From Nitratidesulfovibrio sp. SRB-5 (GTDB taxonomy: Bacteria > Desulfobacterota > Desulfovibrionia > Desulfovibrionales > Desulfovibrionaceae), in the NCBI RefSeq assembly GCF_019931275.1, contig NZ_JAIOTY010000002.1, positions 124,001-188,000 of the forward strand: a stretch of 64,000 nt of DNA. Reading direction: 5' to 3'. A program made the translations under genes and the position numbers. This document shows positions 40,906-49,570 of the stretch, in pieces. Position 1 is the stretch's first letter. Every line of letters starts with the position of its first letter. The notes below the pieces were generated by a model. That model was not told where the DNA came from and searched no databases. It was given only the letters and a program-made list of their open reading frames with translations.

Positions 40906-41925
40906 ATGACCAACCAGATCACCGCACTGCTTTCGCTGCGCAACGTCGTCAAGCATTTCGACATTTCCGGCGGGCTGCTGGACCAGCTGCGCATTTCCGG
41001 CGGCCGCATCACCCGCAAGCGCACCGTGGTGCATGCCGTCAACGACGTGAGTTTCGACATCCTGCCCGGCGAAACCCTGAGCGTGGTGGGCGAATCGGGC
41101 TGCGGCAAGTCCACCCTGGCGCGTACCGTCATCGGCCTGTACCGGGCCACCGGCGGCGAAATCCTGTACCGGGGCGAACGCATCGACAACCTGAGCGACA
41201 ACGGCATGCTGCCCTACCGCACCCGCATGCAGATGGTCTTTCAGGACCCCTACGCCTCGCTGAACCCGCGCATGAAGGTGCGCGAGATTCTGGAAGAGCC
41301 GGTGCGCTTCCACAACCCCGGCATCTCCGACGCCGACGTGCGTTCCCGCGTGGCCGACGTCATGGAACAGGTGGGCGTGAACCCGCTGTGGGGCGTGCGC
41401 TACCCGCACGAATTCTCCGGCGGGCAGCGCCAGCGCATCTCCATCGCCCGCGCCCTGGTTGTAGACCCCGAGTTCATCGTGGCGGACGAGCCCATCTCTG
41501 CGCTGGACGTGTCCATTCAGGCGCAGGTGCTCAACCTGATGATGGACATGCAGGAAAAGCGCAACCTGACCTACCTGTTCATCAGCCACGACCTTTCGGT
41601 AGTGGAGCACATCTCCACCCGCGTGGCCGTGATGTACCTGGGCAGCCTGTGCGAACTGGCCAGCGCCGAAGACCTGTTCGGCAACCCGCGCCACCCGTAC
41701 ACCCGGGCCCTGCTGTCGGCCATCCCGCGCATCGGCGGCAAGGCCGCCGGGCACATCAAGCTGTCCGGCGACGTGCCCACGCCCATCAACCTGCCCACGG
41801 GCTGCGTGTTCCATGGCCGATGCCAGCACGCCAACGCGCGCTGCATGCAGGAAGTGCCCAAGGCCCGCCAGCTTGAAGGCGGCGCGCAGGTGGCCTGCCA
41901 CGGCGTGGAGGAAGGGCGGATTTAG
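40906..41925 (+). CDS. peptide ABC transporter ATPase (DppF-like)
   Basis: A 339-residue ABC ATPase with Walker A VVGESGCGKSTLA, Q-loop MVFQDPYASLNP, signature FSGGQRQRISIARAL, Walker B EFIVADEPISALD and H-loop FISHDLSVV. As in DppF, about 30 residues precede the first core motif, and the C-terminus has PYTRALLSAIPR and a cysteine set (CVFHGRCQHANARC). It begins 13 bases after the DppD-like stop (aagggggacacgggaATG). It is the last gene of the importer operon, which ends before the hairpin at 42072. Confidence 0.93.
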   Translation: MTNQITALLSLRNVVKHFDISGGLLDQLRISGGRITRKRTVVHAVNDVSFDILPGETLSVVGESGCGKSTLARTVIGLYRATGGEILYRGERIDNLSDNGMLPYRTRMQMVFQDPYASLNPRMKVREILEEPVRFHNPGISDADVRSRVADVMEQVGVNPLWGVRYPHEFSGGQRQRISIARALVVDPEFIVADEPISALDVSIQAQVLNLMMDMQEKRNLTYLFISHDLSVVEHISTRVAVMYLGSLCELASAEDLFGNPRHPYTRALLSAIPRIGGKAAGHIKLSGDVPTPINLPTGCVFHGRCQHANARCMQEVPKARQLEGGAQVACHGVEEGRI

Positions 41926-42071
41926 CGAGCGGTGTAGGTTTTATAGATGAATTAGGGAAGGGGCCCCTTTAACGCTCTGCGGTCCTCATCCGTAAGCTTC
42001 GCGCGTTGCGCTCACCTAACGGCTGAGGCAAAGGGTCTCCCTCCCCGAACCCCTCCCCCCAAAATTTTTTC

Positions 42072-42107
42072 AAAGTCCCCCGCCGCGCTGAAGCGGCGGG
42101 GGACTTT
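42072..42107. terminator. long hairpin between convergent genes
   Basis: AAAGTCCCCCGCCGC (42072-42086) pairs perfectly with GCGGCGGGGGACTTT (42093-42107) across a 6-base loop. It separates the plus-strand ABC operon from the convergent aminotransferase gene and ends in TTT on both strands, so it may act in both directions. The DNA just before it (41945-42070) is a run of C-rich tracts with a palindrome (aaggggcccctt, 41957-41968). Confidence 0.8.
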
Positions 42108-42157
42108 GCGTTACTGGGGGCGGTTCTGTGGGAACCTCTGGCGAGCCTCGGTGCTTG

Positions 42158-43372
42158 CTAGGCCAACACATCCGCCATGCGCTCAAGCGCGGTGCGCAGC
42201 AGGGCACGCGGGCAGCCCAGGTTCAGGCGCAGCCAGCCATCGCCCTCCGGGCCGAAGCTGGAACCGGGGCTGGGCACCACGCCCGCATCAAAGCGCACGC
42301 GGTGCAGCAGGTCCGCCTCTGCAAGGCCCAGCGGGCGAAAGTCCACCCATGAAAGGTAGGTGCCCTGCGGCTGCATGACCCGCACGCCGGGCAGGCGCGC
42401 GGTCAGCACGTCGCGCACCAGCGCGGCGTTGCCCGCGATGTAGTCCATCAACGCGTCCAGCCACGGGCCGCCGTGGCGGCAGGCCGCCTCGGTGGTGGCC
42501 AGCCCGAACATGTTGGGGTGGCGGATGCCGAGGCCCGTCAGCTCCGCGCGGAAGGTGCGGCGCAGGGTGTCGTCCTCGATGACCACATGGGCCAGCCCAG
42601 CGCCGGGCACGTTGAACGCCTTGGCGGCGGACACGGCGGTGATGGTGCGTTCGGCCACTTCCGGGGCCAGGCTGGCCAGCACGGTGTGCGTGTGGCCGGG
42701 CAGCAGCAGGTCGTGGTGAATTTCATCGCTGACCATGAGCGTGCCGTGCTTCAGGCACAGTTCGGCCACGCGGGTCAGTTCCGCGCGGGTCCACACCCGA
42801 CCGCCGGGGTTGTGCGGGCTGCACAGCAGCAACACCCTGGCCCCGCGCCCGCCATCGGCAAGGGCCGTGTCCAGCGCGTCGAAATCCATTTCGTGGAAGG
42901 GGTTGCCCCCGGCATCCGTGGTGAGGGCCAGCGGGTTGGCCAGCACCCGGCAGCCCGCATCCTGCACCGCCGCGCGGAAGGGCGGGTAGATGGGCGTCTG
43001 GATGACCACGCCGTCGCCGGGCCGGGTGAACAGGCGCACCGACAGGCACAGCGAGGCCACCACGGTGGGCAGGGGCAGCAGGTGGCGGGGGTTCACGGTC
43101 CAGCCGTGGCGGGTGGCCAGCCAGTGGGACACGGCCTCGCGGCAGGCTGTTCCATCTGCGGGGTAGCCGAACACGCCACGCTCGGCCAGCCGGGCCACGG
43201 CATCGCGCACCGCCGGGGGTGAGGCAAAGTCCATGTCGGCCACCCACAGGGGAATGGCGTTGGCGGCTTCATCCGGCGAAAGGTTGAACATGCGCCCCAT
43301 GTCGTCCCATTTCAGGCTGCCGGTGTTGCGTCGGTCGGGGGCGTGGTCGAAGTCGAAGCTGTGGTCGGGCAT
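42158..43372 (-). CDS. MalY/PatB-type PLP aminotransferase (C-S lyase)
   Basis: A 404-residue fold-type I PLP enzyme of the MalY/PatB group, which cleaves cystathionine or other C-S bonds. LKWDDMGRMF and AIPLWVADMDFASPPAV are the typical lead-in; VIQTPIYPPFRAAV, LLLCSPHNPGGRVWTRAEL, LMVSDEIHHDLLLPG and the PLP-lysine in AVSAAKAFNVPGAGLAHVVI follow. The C-terminus has WLRLNLGCPRALL. Length is normal for the family. The gene stands alone, convergent with the ABC operon. Its upstream region (43373-43615) has no clear promoter but a string of imperfect tgccggtcgtagcc repeats (43491-43575). Confidence 0.9.
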   Translation of the reverse strand: MPDHSFDFDHAPDRRNTGSLKWDDMGRMFNLSPDEAANAIPLWVADMDFASPPAVRDAVARLAERGVFGYPADGTACREAVSHWLATRHGWTVNPRHLLPLPTVVASLCLSVRLFTRPGDGVVIQTPIYPPFRAAVQDAGCRVLANPLALTTDAGGNPFHEMDFDALDTALADGGRGARVLLLCSPHNPGGRVWTRAELTRVAELCLKHGTLMVSDEIHHDLLLPGHTHTVLASLAPEVAERTITAVSAAKAFNVPGAGLAHVVIEDDTLRRTFRAELTGLGIRHPNMFGLATTEAACRHGGPWLDALMDYIAGNAALVRDVLTARLPGVRVMQPQGTYLSWVDFRPLGLAEADLLHRVRFDAGVVPSPGSSFGPEGDGWLRLNLGCPRALLRTALERMADVLA

Positions 43373-43615
43373 GGCGATGGGTGACGCGGTCGTCGGGTTT
43401 GCGGGGCGGGTGGTGTGGTTCGAAAAGGCATCGGGCGGCGCGCCGTGTGCGGCGCACTGCCTCTGCCGGATCCAGACCCAGCGGAGGCCGCGGCTGCCGG
43501 GCTTTGCCGGTCGTGTCGGTCGTAGCCGGTTGTTGCCGGTCGTAGCCAGCCGTTGCCGGTAGTGCCGGTCACGGTCGGGAGCCGTCGGGATGTCCCTTGC
43601 GAGGTCGTACGGCCC

Positions 43616-44098
43616 CTATACGCGCAGCATGGCTCCGTGGGGCAGGGGCGGGACCGCCTCGTTGTCGGACGCGGCGCCGACCACGTTGTCCGGCTGTTGC
43701 CCGGCTAGGCGTCCGCACTCGGCGCGCCAGTGCCGCCCCACCTGCACGAAGTTTTCCAGGATCCGCAGCATGACCTCCACGTCCAGCAACCGCAGGGGCA
43801 GGACCATCTGCAACAGCACGGACCCCGCCTCGGCATTGACGGAAAGTGTGGCCCCGGCGGTGTCGCGGAAGAAGGTCTGCCCTTCCAGCAGGGCGGCATA
43901 CAGGGCTTGGCGGCCTTCAGCGGGCAGCGGGGCCACCTCGGTGTACAGCAGTACCTGATCCGGCCCTTCCAGATGATAGGCGCTGACCAGCATGTCGTCG
44001 ATGCCGATCACCACGCTGACGCCGTTGTCGATGGACAGTTCACCCTGAAGCAGGCGTTCGCCCACGCCGCGCATGAGGCTGCCGAAAGCATCTTGCAT
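43616..44098 (-). CDS. CesT-type type III secretion chaperone
   Basis: A 160-residue acidic protein with the size and pattern of class I type III secretion chaperones (CesT/SycE fold). FGSLMRGVGERLL forms the first helix, SIDNGVSVVIGIDD and LVSAYHLEGPDQVLLYTEVA the strands, and PLPAEGRQALYAALLEGQTF the GQ-x-F-like helix typical of the family; ATLSVNAEAGSVLLQMVLPL gives the remaining strands and MLRILENFVQVGRHW the last helix. The ATG at 44098 has GGAG upstream; the frame to 44200 is too long. It lies directly downstream of a large unrecognised gene, as chaperones often do with their effector. No secretion machinery gene is in the window. Confidence 0.72.
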   Translation of the reverse strand: MQDAFGSLMRGVGERLLQGELSIDNGVSVVIGIDDMLVSAYHLEGPDQVLLYTEVAPLPAEGRQALYAALLEGQTFFRDTAGATLSVNAEAGSVLLQMVLPLRLLDVEVMLRILENFVQVGRHWRAECGRLAGQQPDNVVGAASDNEAVPPLPHGAMLRV

Positions 44099-44271
44099 GA
44101 TATTCTCCTGCCCGCGCGGCAGGAACGCGCGCGGTGGCTGTGTGTGACTGGGCGACGGGTGCTTGCGGGGGCATGCGCCCCGACCGGGTTCCGGCAGCAA
44201 CGCGGGCTGTCGGGGGGGCTGGCCCCGTCAGGCCCAGGCAACCCCGGTCAGGCCCGGTATCCCCGGTCAGG

Positions 44272-44304
44272 CCCGATCAGGTCCAACGGGACCAGCCGAT
44301 CGGG
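44272..44304. other. hairpin between effector candidate and chaperone
   Basis: CCCGATC (44272-44278) pairs with GATCGGG (44298-44304), with an inner GGTCC/GGACC stem. There is no T tract, so it is more likely an RNA-processing or stability element than a terminator; it sits among imperfect ccccggtcaggcccg repeats (44236-44280). Confidence 0.4.
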
Positions 44305-44338
44305 CGCGTCCGCCTCTACGGGGCACGTCCGCCGTCCG

Positions 44339-45877
44339 CTACGTGTGGCCGCTCATCTGAAGGTGCGTCAGTTCGCTGGTGCCGTCGGGGTGCACCACGT
44401 AGTCCATCTCGCAGTCGAACGGGGTGCCGGGCGGCCTGCGGAATTCCATGCGGATGTCGCCGTTGTCCTCGCGGTGCAGGCTGATGTTCATGGCGCAGTG
44501 CTCCGAACGGGGCGCCCCGGTCATGAACGACAGGTTGCGCACCAGTGCAAGCCCGGCTTGCGACATGCCGAACATGACCACCAGGGCCTGGCCGGGGTTG
44601 CCTTCGCCGCACAGGGCCACGACCTGTTCGCGAATGTCGCGGGTCATGGCGTTGGGGTTGCCCCCTGCGTATCGGGCCTTGTCGGCGGCGTCCATGTGGG
44701 TGTCGTCGTTGACGTCGATGCTGTGCTGGCCCTGGGGGGTGGTGAAGGTGAACGTGGAGTGCACCCCGTCTTCCTGCCCCATGCGGTGCAGGTCCGCACC
44801 AAGTTGCGCCTCGGCGGCGTCCAGGGTGCCGTGCGGCGTCAGGGAGTACAGGGGGGCAGTGCTGACAAGATCGTGCAGCGCGATGGGGCCGGGTTGCAGG
44901 GCAAGCTGGGCGGCCACGTCGTGCCGCATGCCCGCGCACATGGATAACAGGACCAGTACGGGGACATCCGGCCTGTCCTGCGCGGCCTGCTCCATTTGCG
45001 CACGCAGGAAGTCCGACAACGCCCCGCCGAGTTTCAGGGGGGAATCGCCCATCCCTTCGGGCATGGGGGCGTTGTTGGTGCAGGCGTTCCATATGGTGGC
45101 CGCGGCAAGGGGGCCTTGGGGCTGGGCGGCGCGCATTGTCGGCAGCTTTTCCAGCATCAGGGCCACCGTGCCCATGTCGGTGCTGTTGCCGCAGAACATG
45201 GCGCGCATGTAGCTCATGTCCTTGGCCAGTTGCGGTGGCACGCGCTCCATCACGTCGCGGTAGCTGCGGTCCGGGGTGTGGTCCACGGCGGCGCGGTAGG
45301 CGGCAAGGCAGGGCAGCTCGCCGGAGCTGATCTGCTGGAACAGCTTGTCGGGGGTGAAGAATTCCTTGCCGCTGTGGCCCGGACCCTGCGCAAGGTAGTC
45401 CTGGGTCAGTTGCCTGCATTCCGCCTTTTGTCCTTCCGTCCAGTTCTTTCCGGCGAAAAAAGCGTCCATGGCGGGGGTGAGCGTGGCCCCCTCGAAAAGG
45501 GGGTTGTCGCCGGTGAACTGCTGTACCAGCGTGGAGTTCATGCGGGCCACTTCCTGCCTGCCCGCCTCCACGTCGCGCAGCAGGTCGCGCACCACGCAGG
45601 CCCGCAGCGGCTTGCCCTGGGCCTGCAAGTGTTCCAGCCTGGCCTCTGCGATATTGGCCACGTCCGGGCCGTAGAGCGACAGGATGGCGCTGCGCAGGCT
45701 GTCGATGGTGGCGCGGTGCGTGGCCTGCCCGGTGAAAAACGCGCCAAGGCGCCCGGTCTGCTCCATCCGTCCGTTCCGGAACACCACGCTGCTGGTTGTG
45801 TCGTTGCCCTGCGCCGCATGGGCGAACGCGTCGAGAACCTGTGCGGCATTGTCCGGGTGCATGGTAATGGGGGCCAT
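44339..45877 (-). CDS. unrecognised 512-aa protein, candidate type III effector
   Basis: I do not recognise this protein. It has no signal peptide and no membrane segment. The start at 45877 has AAGGA upstream; the N-terminal ~40 residues (MAPITMHPDNAAQVLDAFAH, then QGNDTTSSVVFRNG) are Ser/Thr/Asn-rich as in many type III secretion signals. The rest is a mostly helical, soluble protein with several cysteines (MFCGNSTDMG, NACTNNAPMPEG, LLSMCAGMRHDVA) and a beta-rich end (MNISLHREDNGDIRMEFRRP, FDCEMDYVVHPDG). The adjacent CesT-type chaperone is the main reason to suspect an effector. No enzymatic motif can be defended. GC content is a little lower than that of neighbours. Confidence 0.6.
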   Translation of the reverse strand: MAPITMHPDNAAQVLDAFAHAAQGNDTTSSVVFRNGRMEQTGRLGAFFTGQATHRATIDSLRSAILSLYGPDVANIAEARLEHLQAQGKPLRACVVRDLLRDVEAGRQEVARMNSTLVQQFTGDNPLFEGATLTPAMDAFFAGKNWTEGQKAECRQLTQDYLAQGPGHSGKEFFTPDKLFQQISSGELPCLAAYRAAVDHTPDRSYRDVMERVPPQLAKDMSYMRAMFCGNSTDMGTVALMLEKLPTMRAAQPQGPLAAATIWNACTNNAPMPEGMGDSPLKLGGALSDFLRAQMEQAAQDRPDVPVLVLLSMCAGMRHDVAAQLALQPGPIALHDLVSTAPLYSLTPHGTLDAAEAQLGADLHRMGQEDGVHSTFTFTTPQGQHSIDVNDDTHMDAADKARYAGGNPNAMTRDIREQVVALCGEGNPGQALVVMFGMSQAGLALVRNLSFMTGAPRSEHCAMNISLHREDNGDIRMEFRRPPGTPFDCEMDYVVHPDGTSELTHLQMSGHT

Positions 45878-46284
45878 GGTACGTCCTTTCTGTCTGCTGC
45901 GGTGGGGTGCGTTCCTTCCGGTTCTGGCACTGCGGAGCGCAACGTTGCGGAGGTGGCGCGGGGTTCGGGGGCGCCGCGCCTGTGCCATGACGCGGAAAAA
46001 GCAAACGCCGTGCCGGGTTTGGGGTCATGGAGCCGCCTGCAACGTGTCTGCGGGGACAGTACGGCAAAAATTCCGGGAAATGAACGTGGCCGGTGGCGCC
46101 CATGCCGGATTTTTCCGTCGTTGTTGCAGGGTCTCGCCCGTGCAGGGGGCACCGGGCGGCACCGGGAAGGCGGCACGGGCAACAGCGGTGGCATTGCCGG
46201 GTGCGGCATGTTGCTGCGTTGCAAACGGTGTTGGCATGACGGACCCCCCACGGGTGCAGTCTGCCCCTTTCTCCACCCGCAAAC
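45878..46284. other. gap upstream of effector candidate
   Basis: No gene seen. It is less GC-rich than its surroundings, especially 45990-46085. A short palindrome ttccgggaa (46071-46079) inside an A-rich stretch could be a regulator site for the effector candidate, about 195 bases upstream of its start; no defensible -35/-10 pair. Confidence 0.35.
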
Positions 46285-46314
46285 GCGAAAACCGCCGATG
46301 ACGGCGGTTTTCGC
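46285..46314 (-). terminator. terminator after nrdD
   Basis: GCGAAAACCGCC (46285-46296) and GGCGGTTTTCGC (46303-46314) form a perfect 12-bp stem with a 6-base loop, 46 bases after the nrdD stop. On the minus strand the descending arm carries GGTTTTCGCGTTT, giving a T-rich end. Confidence 0.7.
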
Positions 46315-46359
46315 ATTGCTGGGTCGGCCCGCAGGGAGCGGGGCGGGCGGAGTCGTGGC

Positions 46360-48405
46360 CTAGAACCCGTTGTAGCAGACGCGGTCGTCGTATTCGACCT
46401 GCTTGCCCTTGTTCCACTGGGACACGGGGCGGTAGTAGCCCACGATGCGGGTGTACACTTCCGTGGCCTGGCCGCAGTCGGGGCATTCGTGCTGTTCGCC
46501 TTGGAGGTAGCCGTGGTCCTTGCACACCGAGAAGGTGGGAGTGACAGACAGGTACGGCAGGCGCGTCTGGGTGAAGGCCTTGATGATGAACTTCTTCAGG
46601 GCCTCGGTGTCGGCCACGGATTCACCAAGGTAGGTGTGGAACACCGAACCGCCGGTGTACAGCGGTTGCAGCTTGTTCTGGTGGTCCAGCGCGGCGAACA
46701 CGTCTTCGGTCATGCCCACGGGCAGGGCGGTGGAGTTGGTGTAGTACGGCGTGCCGTTGCCCGAGGCCTTGATTTCGGAATAGAGCGACTTGTCGATCTT
46801 GGCCAGCCGGTAGCTGGTGCCCTCGGCGGGGGTGGCTTCCAGGTTGTACAGGGTGCCGGTTTCTTCCTGGAAGCGCGCGGTCAGGTTGCGCAGGTGGTTC
46901 AGGGTGCGCTGCATCAGCCGCACGCCCGCCTCGGTTTCAATGCCCTTGCCCAGCAGGTTCTGGCAGGCCTCGTGCCCGCCCACCAGGCCGATGGTGGAAA
47001 AATGCCCGGCAAAGCCGTGCTTGAGGTACCGGCGCGACCACGGGAACATGCCGCGTTCCAGGTTGGCGGTCACCAGCTTGCGCTTGAATTCCAGCGAATC
47101 GCGGGCCAGTTCCGCGTATTCGGTCACCATGTCCAGAAAGTCCTCTTCGCCCTGGGCAAGGTAGGCCAGCTTGGGCAGGTTCAGGGTGACCACCCCGATG
47201 GACCCGGTCAGGTCGCCCGCGCCGAACAGCCCCCCCACCTTGTTGCGCAACTGCCGCAGGTCCATCTGCAACCGGCAGCACATGGAGCGCACGTCTTCGG
47301 GGTTGAGGTTGGAATTGATGAAGTTCTGGAAGTAGGGCGCGCCGTACTTGGCGGTAAGCTTAAGCAAGAGGTCGCCGATCTCCGAATCCCACGGGAAGTC
47401 CTTGGTGACGTTGTACGTGGGAATGGGAAAGGAAAAGATGCGGCCATGGAAGTCGCCGTCCAGCATCACTTCCAGGAAGGCGCGGTTCAGCATTTCCATT
47501 TCCGGCGCGTATTCGCCGTAGACCGAATCCCTGTATGCGCCGCCGATGATGACGGGTTCGGTGGCGATGTGCTTGGGCGGAACGAGGTCGAAGGTCAGGT
47601 TGGTGAACGGGCTCTGGCCGCCCCAGCGCGAGGTTGTGTTCAGGTTGAACACGAACTTCTGCATGGCCTGGCGCACCTGCTTGTAGGTCAGGCCGTCGTT
47701 GCGCACGAAGGGGGCAAGGTAGGTGTCCACGTTGTTGAAGGCCTGGGCGCCCGCCCATTCGTTCTGCAACGTACCGAGGAAGTTGATCATCTGGCCCATG
47801 GCGGTGTCCAGATGCTTGGCGGGCCCGGCGCTGGACCGGTTTTCCAGGTTGAACCCTTCCAGCAGCAGGTCGCGCAGGCTCCAGCCTGCGCAGTAGCCCG
47901 CAAGGCCAAAGGACAGGTCGTGGATGTGGAAGTAGCCGTGGTCGTGGGCCTGGCGCACTTCCTCGGGGTACTTCTCGAGCGCGTACTTGGCCTGCAGGGT
48001 GCCGGAAAGGTGCAGCATCAGGCCCTGGAACGAGTGCGTCATGTTGGCGTTCTCGTTCACGCGCCAGTCGGCCTTGGTGAGGTAGTTGTCGATGGTCTCG
48101 GAAATGTCGAGGAAGGCGGCCTTCTGCTCGCGCAGGGTGCGGCGCGTTTCGCGGTAGATGATGTACCGCTTGGCCACCGCGTACAGGCGCGATTCCATCA
48201 GCACCTGTTCCACGGTGTCCTGCACCTGTTCCTGCTCGGGAATCTCGCAGTCCGCGAGTTTCAGCTCCACCCTGTGGGCGATGCGCCTGGAGAGCAGCGG
48301 GTCCTTAATGCCGTTGGCTTTCAGGGCCTTCAGGATGGCTTCCGCGATGCGGTCCGTGGACCACGTCTCCAGCCGTCCGTCGCGTTTCAGAATCTGCTTC
48401 GGCAT
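46360..48405 (-). CDS. nrdD: anaerobic (class III) ribonucleoside-triphosphate reductase
   Basis: A 681-residue NrdD. Residues 1-95 are an ATP-cone (QILKRDGRLETWSTDRIAEA), the allosteric site. The glycyl-radical enzyme core follows, with NMTHSFQGLMLHLSG, HDHGYFHIHDLSFGLAGYCA and SSAGPAKHLDTAMGQMINFL. Near the C-terminus CKDHGYLQGEQHECPDC is the zinc-binding cysteine set. The last residues are DRVCYNGF, with the radical glycine next to last; in many NrdD the glycyl loop is followed by more residues. It reduces NTPs to dNTPs without oxygen, activated by NrdG encoded just upstream with a 101-base overlap. Confidence 0.95.
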   Translation of the reverse strand: MPKQILKRDGRLETWSTDRIAEAILKALKANGIKDPLLSRRIAHRVELKLADCEIPEQEQVQDTVEQVLMESRLYAVAKRYIIYRETRRTLREQKAAFLDISETIDNYLTKADWRVNENANMTHSFQGLMLHLSGTLQAKYALEKYPEEVRQAHDHGYFHIHDLSFGLAGYCAGWSLRDLLLEGFNLENRSSAGPAKHLDTAMGQMINFLGTLQNEWAGAQAFNNVDTYLAPFVRNDGLTYKQVRQAMQKFVFNLNTTSRWGGQSPFTNLTFDLVPPKHIATEPVIIGGAYRDSVYGEYAPEMEMLNRAFLEVMLDGDFHGRIFSFPIPTYNVTKDFPWDSEIGDLLLKLTAKYGAPYFQNFINSNLNPEDVRSMCCRLQMDLRQLRNKVGGLFGAGDLTGSIGVVTLNLPKLAYLAQGEEDFLDMVTEYAELARDSLEFKRKLVTANLERGMFPWSRRYLKHGFAGHFSTIGLVGGHEACQNLLGKGIETEAGVRLMQRTLNHLRNLTARFQEETGTLYNLEATPAEGTSYRLAKIDKSLYSEIKASGNGTPYYTNSTALPVGMTEDVFAALDHQNKLQPLYTGGSVFHTYLGESVADTEALKKFIIKAFTQTRLPYLSVTPTFSVCKDHGYLQGEQHECPDCGQATEVYTRIVGYYRPVSQWNKGKQVEYDDRVCYNGF

Positions 48406-49021
48406 GCTTCCTCCGGGGGGGCACGTAATCCTGTATCTTCAGGTCGAATCCGGCGGGAAGCTGGCTGCGGGCCGCTTCCACGTCGTCATCGGAAAGCACG
48501 GGAACGCGGGTGAGGCGGAACATGAAGGCATCGGGCTGCGCCTGGGCCAGCGCGAAGATGCGCGAAAGCGCGGTGCGGGCCTCGTCCGGGCTGGTGGTGC
48601 CGCCGGACAGGCGCGGGTAGAGGGCAAAAGGCCCTTTGACGTCGATGGAGAAGGCGTCGGCCAGCCCGTCGCGCAGCAGCAGTTCCACCACGTCGGGGCG
48701 CAGGCCGTTGCTGTCCACCTTCACGGGCAGGCCGAAACGGCGCAGGCCGCGCAGCATGTCCGCGAAGCCGTCGACCATGGTCGCTTCCCCCCCGGTCACG
48801 ACCACCCCGTCCAGCCAGTGGCGGCGGGCTTCGATGTAGGATTCGATGGCGGCGCGGGAGAGCAGGGGCAGGGTGTCGGCATGCCAGGCCAGCTGCCAGT
48901 TGTGGCAGGTGGGGCAGCGCATGTTGCAGCCGCCCAGAAAGATGACGCAACTACTGTAGCCGGGCCAGTCGCAGAGGCTCAGGCGCTCGAAGCCATGCAC
49001 GTGGTTCCATGCGGAGGACAT
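48305..49021 (-). CDS. nrdG: anaerobic ribonucleotide reductase activase
   Basis: A 238-residue radical SAM activase. GFERLSLCDWPGYSSCVIFL leads to the cluster motif C-x3-C-x2-C in GGCNMRCPTCHNWQLA (C32, C36, C39). VVVTGGEATMVDGFADML gives the GGE motif and SIDVKGPFALYP the later strand. It generates the glycyl radical in NrdD. The last ~35 residues (from PPRRKHAEADSETRR on) are Arg/His/Glu-rich, lie past the family's normal end and are encoded inside the first 101 bases of nrdD in another frame. The start ATG at 49021 is followed by a compact N-terminus; it is the first gene of the nrd operon. Confidence 0.92.
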   Translation of the reverse strand: MSSAWNHVHGFERLSLCDWPGYSSCVIFLGGCNMRCPTCHNWQLAWHADTLPLLSRAAIESYIEARRHWLDGVVVTGGEATMVDGFADMLRGLRRFGLPVKVDSNGLRPDVVELLLRDGLADAFSIDVKGPFALYPRLSGGTTSPDEARTALSRIFALAQAQPDAFMFRLTRVPVLSDDDVEAARSQLPAGFDLKIQDYVPPRRKHAEADSETRRTAGDVVHGPHRGSHPEGPESQRH

Positions 49022-49435
49022 GACGGGAAGTATCCTTGTCCGGGCGGCGAGATCCCGGAAACGAAAAGCCCCTTGGCGGCGCCTTGCGGCAGGTGCGTTG
49101 CGGTGCTCCGCGCCGTCAAGAAAGTGTCTAGTAAATTTTTAACCCGGCGGGTTAGTTCGAGCCGAAGCCTACTGCACCCATATTTTTTTGTATAGTGGGG
49201 TGTTTTGGAAAAGCCAGTCCTTAACCCGTTAGGGGGTGGAATACCGGGCTATTTTTTCCCGGTTTTCTGCCGTCGGCAGGGGTGGTTGGGGCCTTTGTGC
49301 CTGTCTTTTCACAGGCTGCGCGCGGCGTTGTGCGCATGGTGCGCGGCAGTGGCATTTCGTTGCGGCACGTGGCGCTGCGCGACGCAATGATTCATCGTGA
49401 TTTCAGAGTGATGCCTTGTGAATTTCGTGCTGGGG
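49022..49435. promoter_or_regulatory. AT-rich leader upstream of nrdGD
   Basis: No gene is seen. 49128-49265 is strikingly AT-rich for this genome. It contains the palindrome-like aacccggcgggtt (49141-49153), an AT tract with tatttttttgtatag (49180-49195), and a small hairpin accggg/cccggt (49243-49263) followed by TTT on the plus strand. This is the expected place of the nrd promoter and of an oxygen- or dNTP-responsive site, but no established box could be matched. Confidence 0.4.
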
Positions 49436-49468
49436 AAAAATAGGTGCCGCCGGAGTTCCGGCGGCACC
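49436..49468 (-). terminator. intrinsic terminator after cheX
   Basis: On the minus strand GGTGCCGCCGG and CCGGCGGCACC (49443-49453 / 49458-49468) form a perfect 11-bp stem with a 4-base loop and are followed by TATTTTT. It lies about 100 bases after the cheX stop and is one of the best terminators here. Confidence 0.88.
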
Positions 49469-49570
49469 GTACACAGCAAGGCAGGGGTATTGTGGATACG
49501 CTGACGGTGGAAAACTCTCGTGCGTTCCCGCACGCGTCCCGACGGCGGCGCCACCTGGGCCCGGAGGCGG

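Noticed and set aside
42061-42071. T tract of a plus-strand terminator before the hairpin at 42072
   Set aside because: The T run precedes rather than follows the stem on the plus strand, and on the minus strand the stem is followed by GAAAAAATTTT, not a clean T run.
49167-49200. NrdR box upstream of nrdG
   Set aside because: The AT-rich stretch with CACTATA and TATGGGTG on the minus strand only loosely resembles the consensus and lacks a second box at the expected distance.
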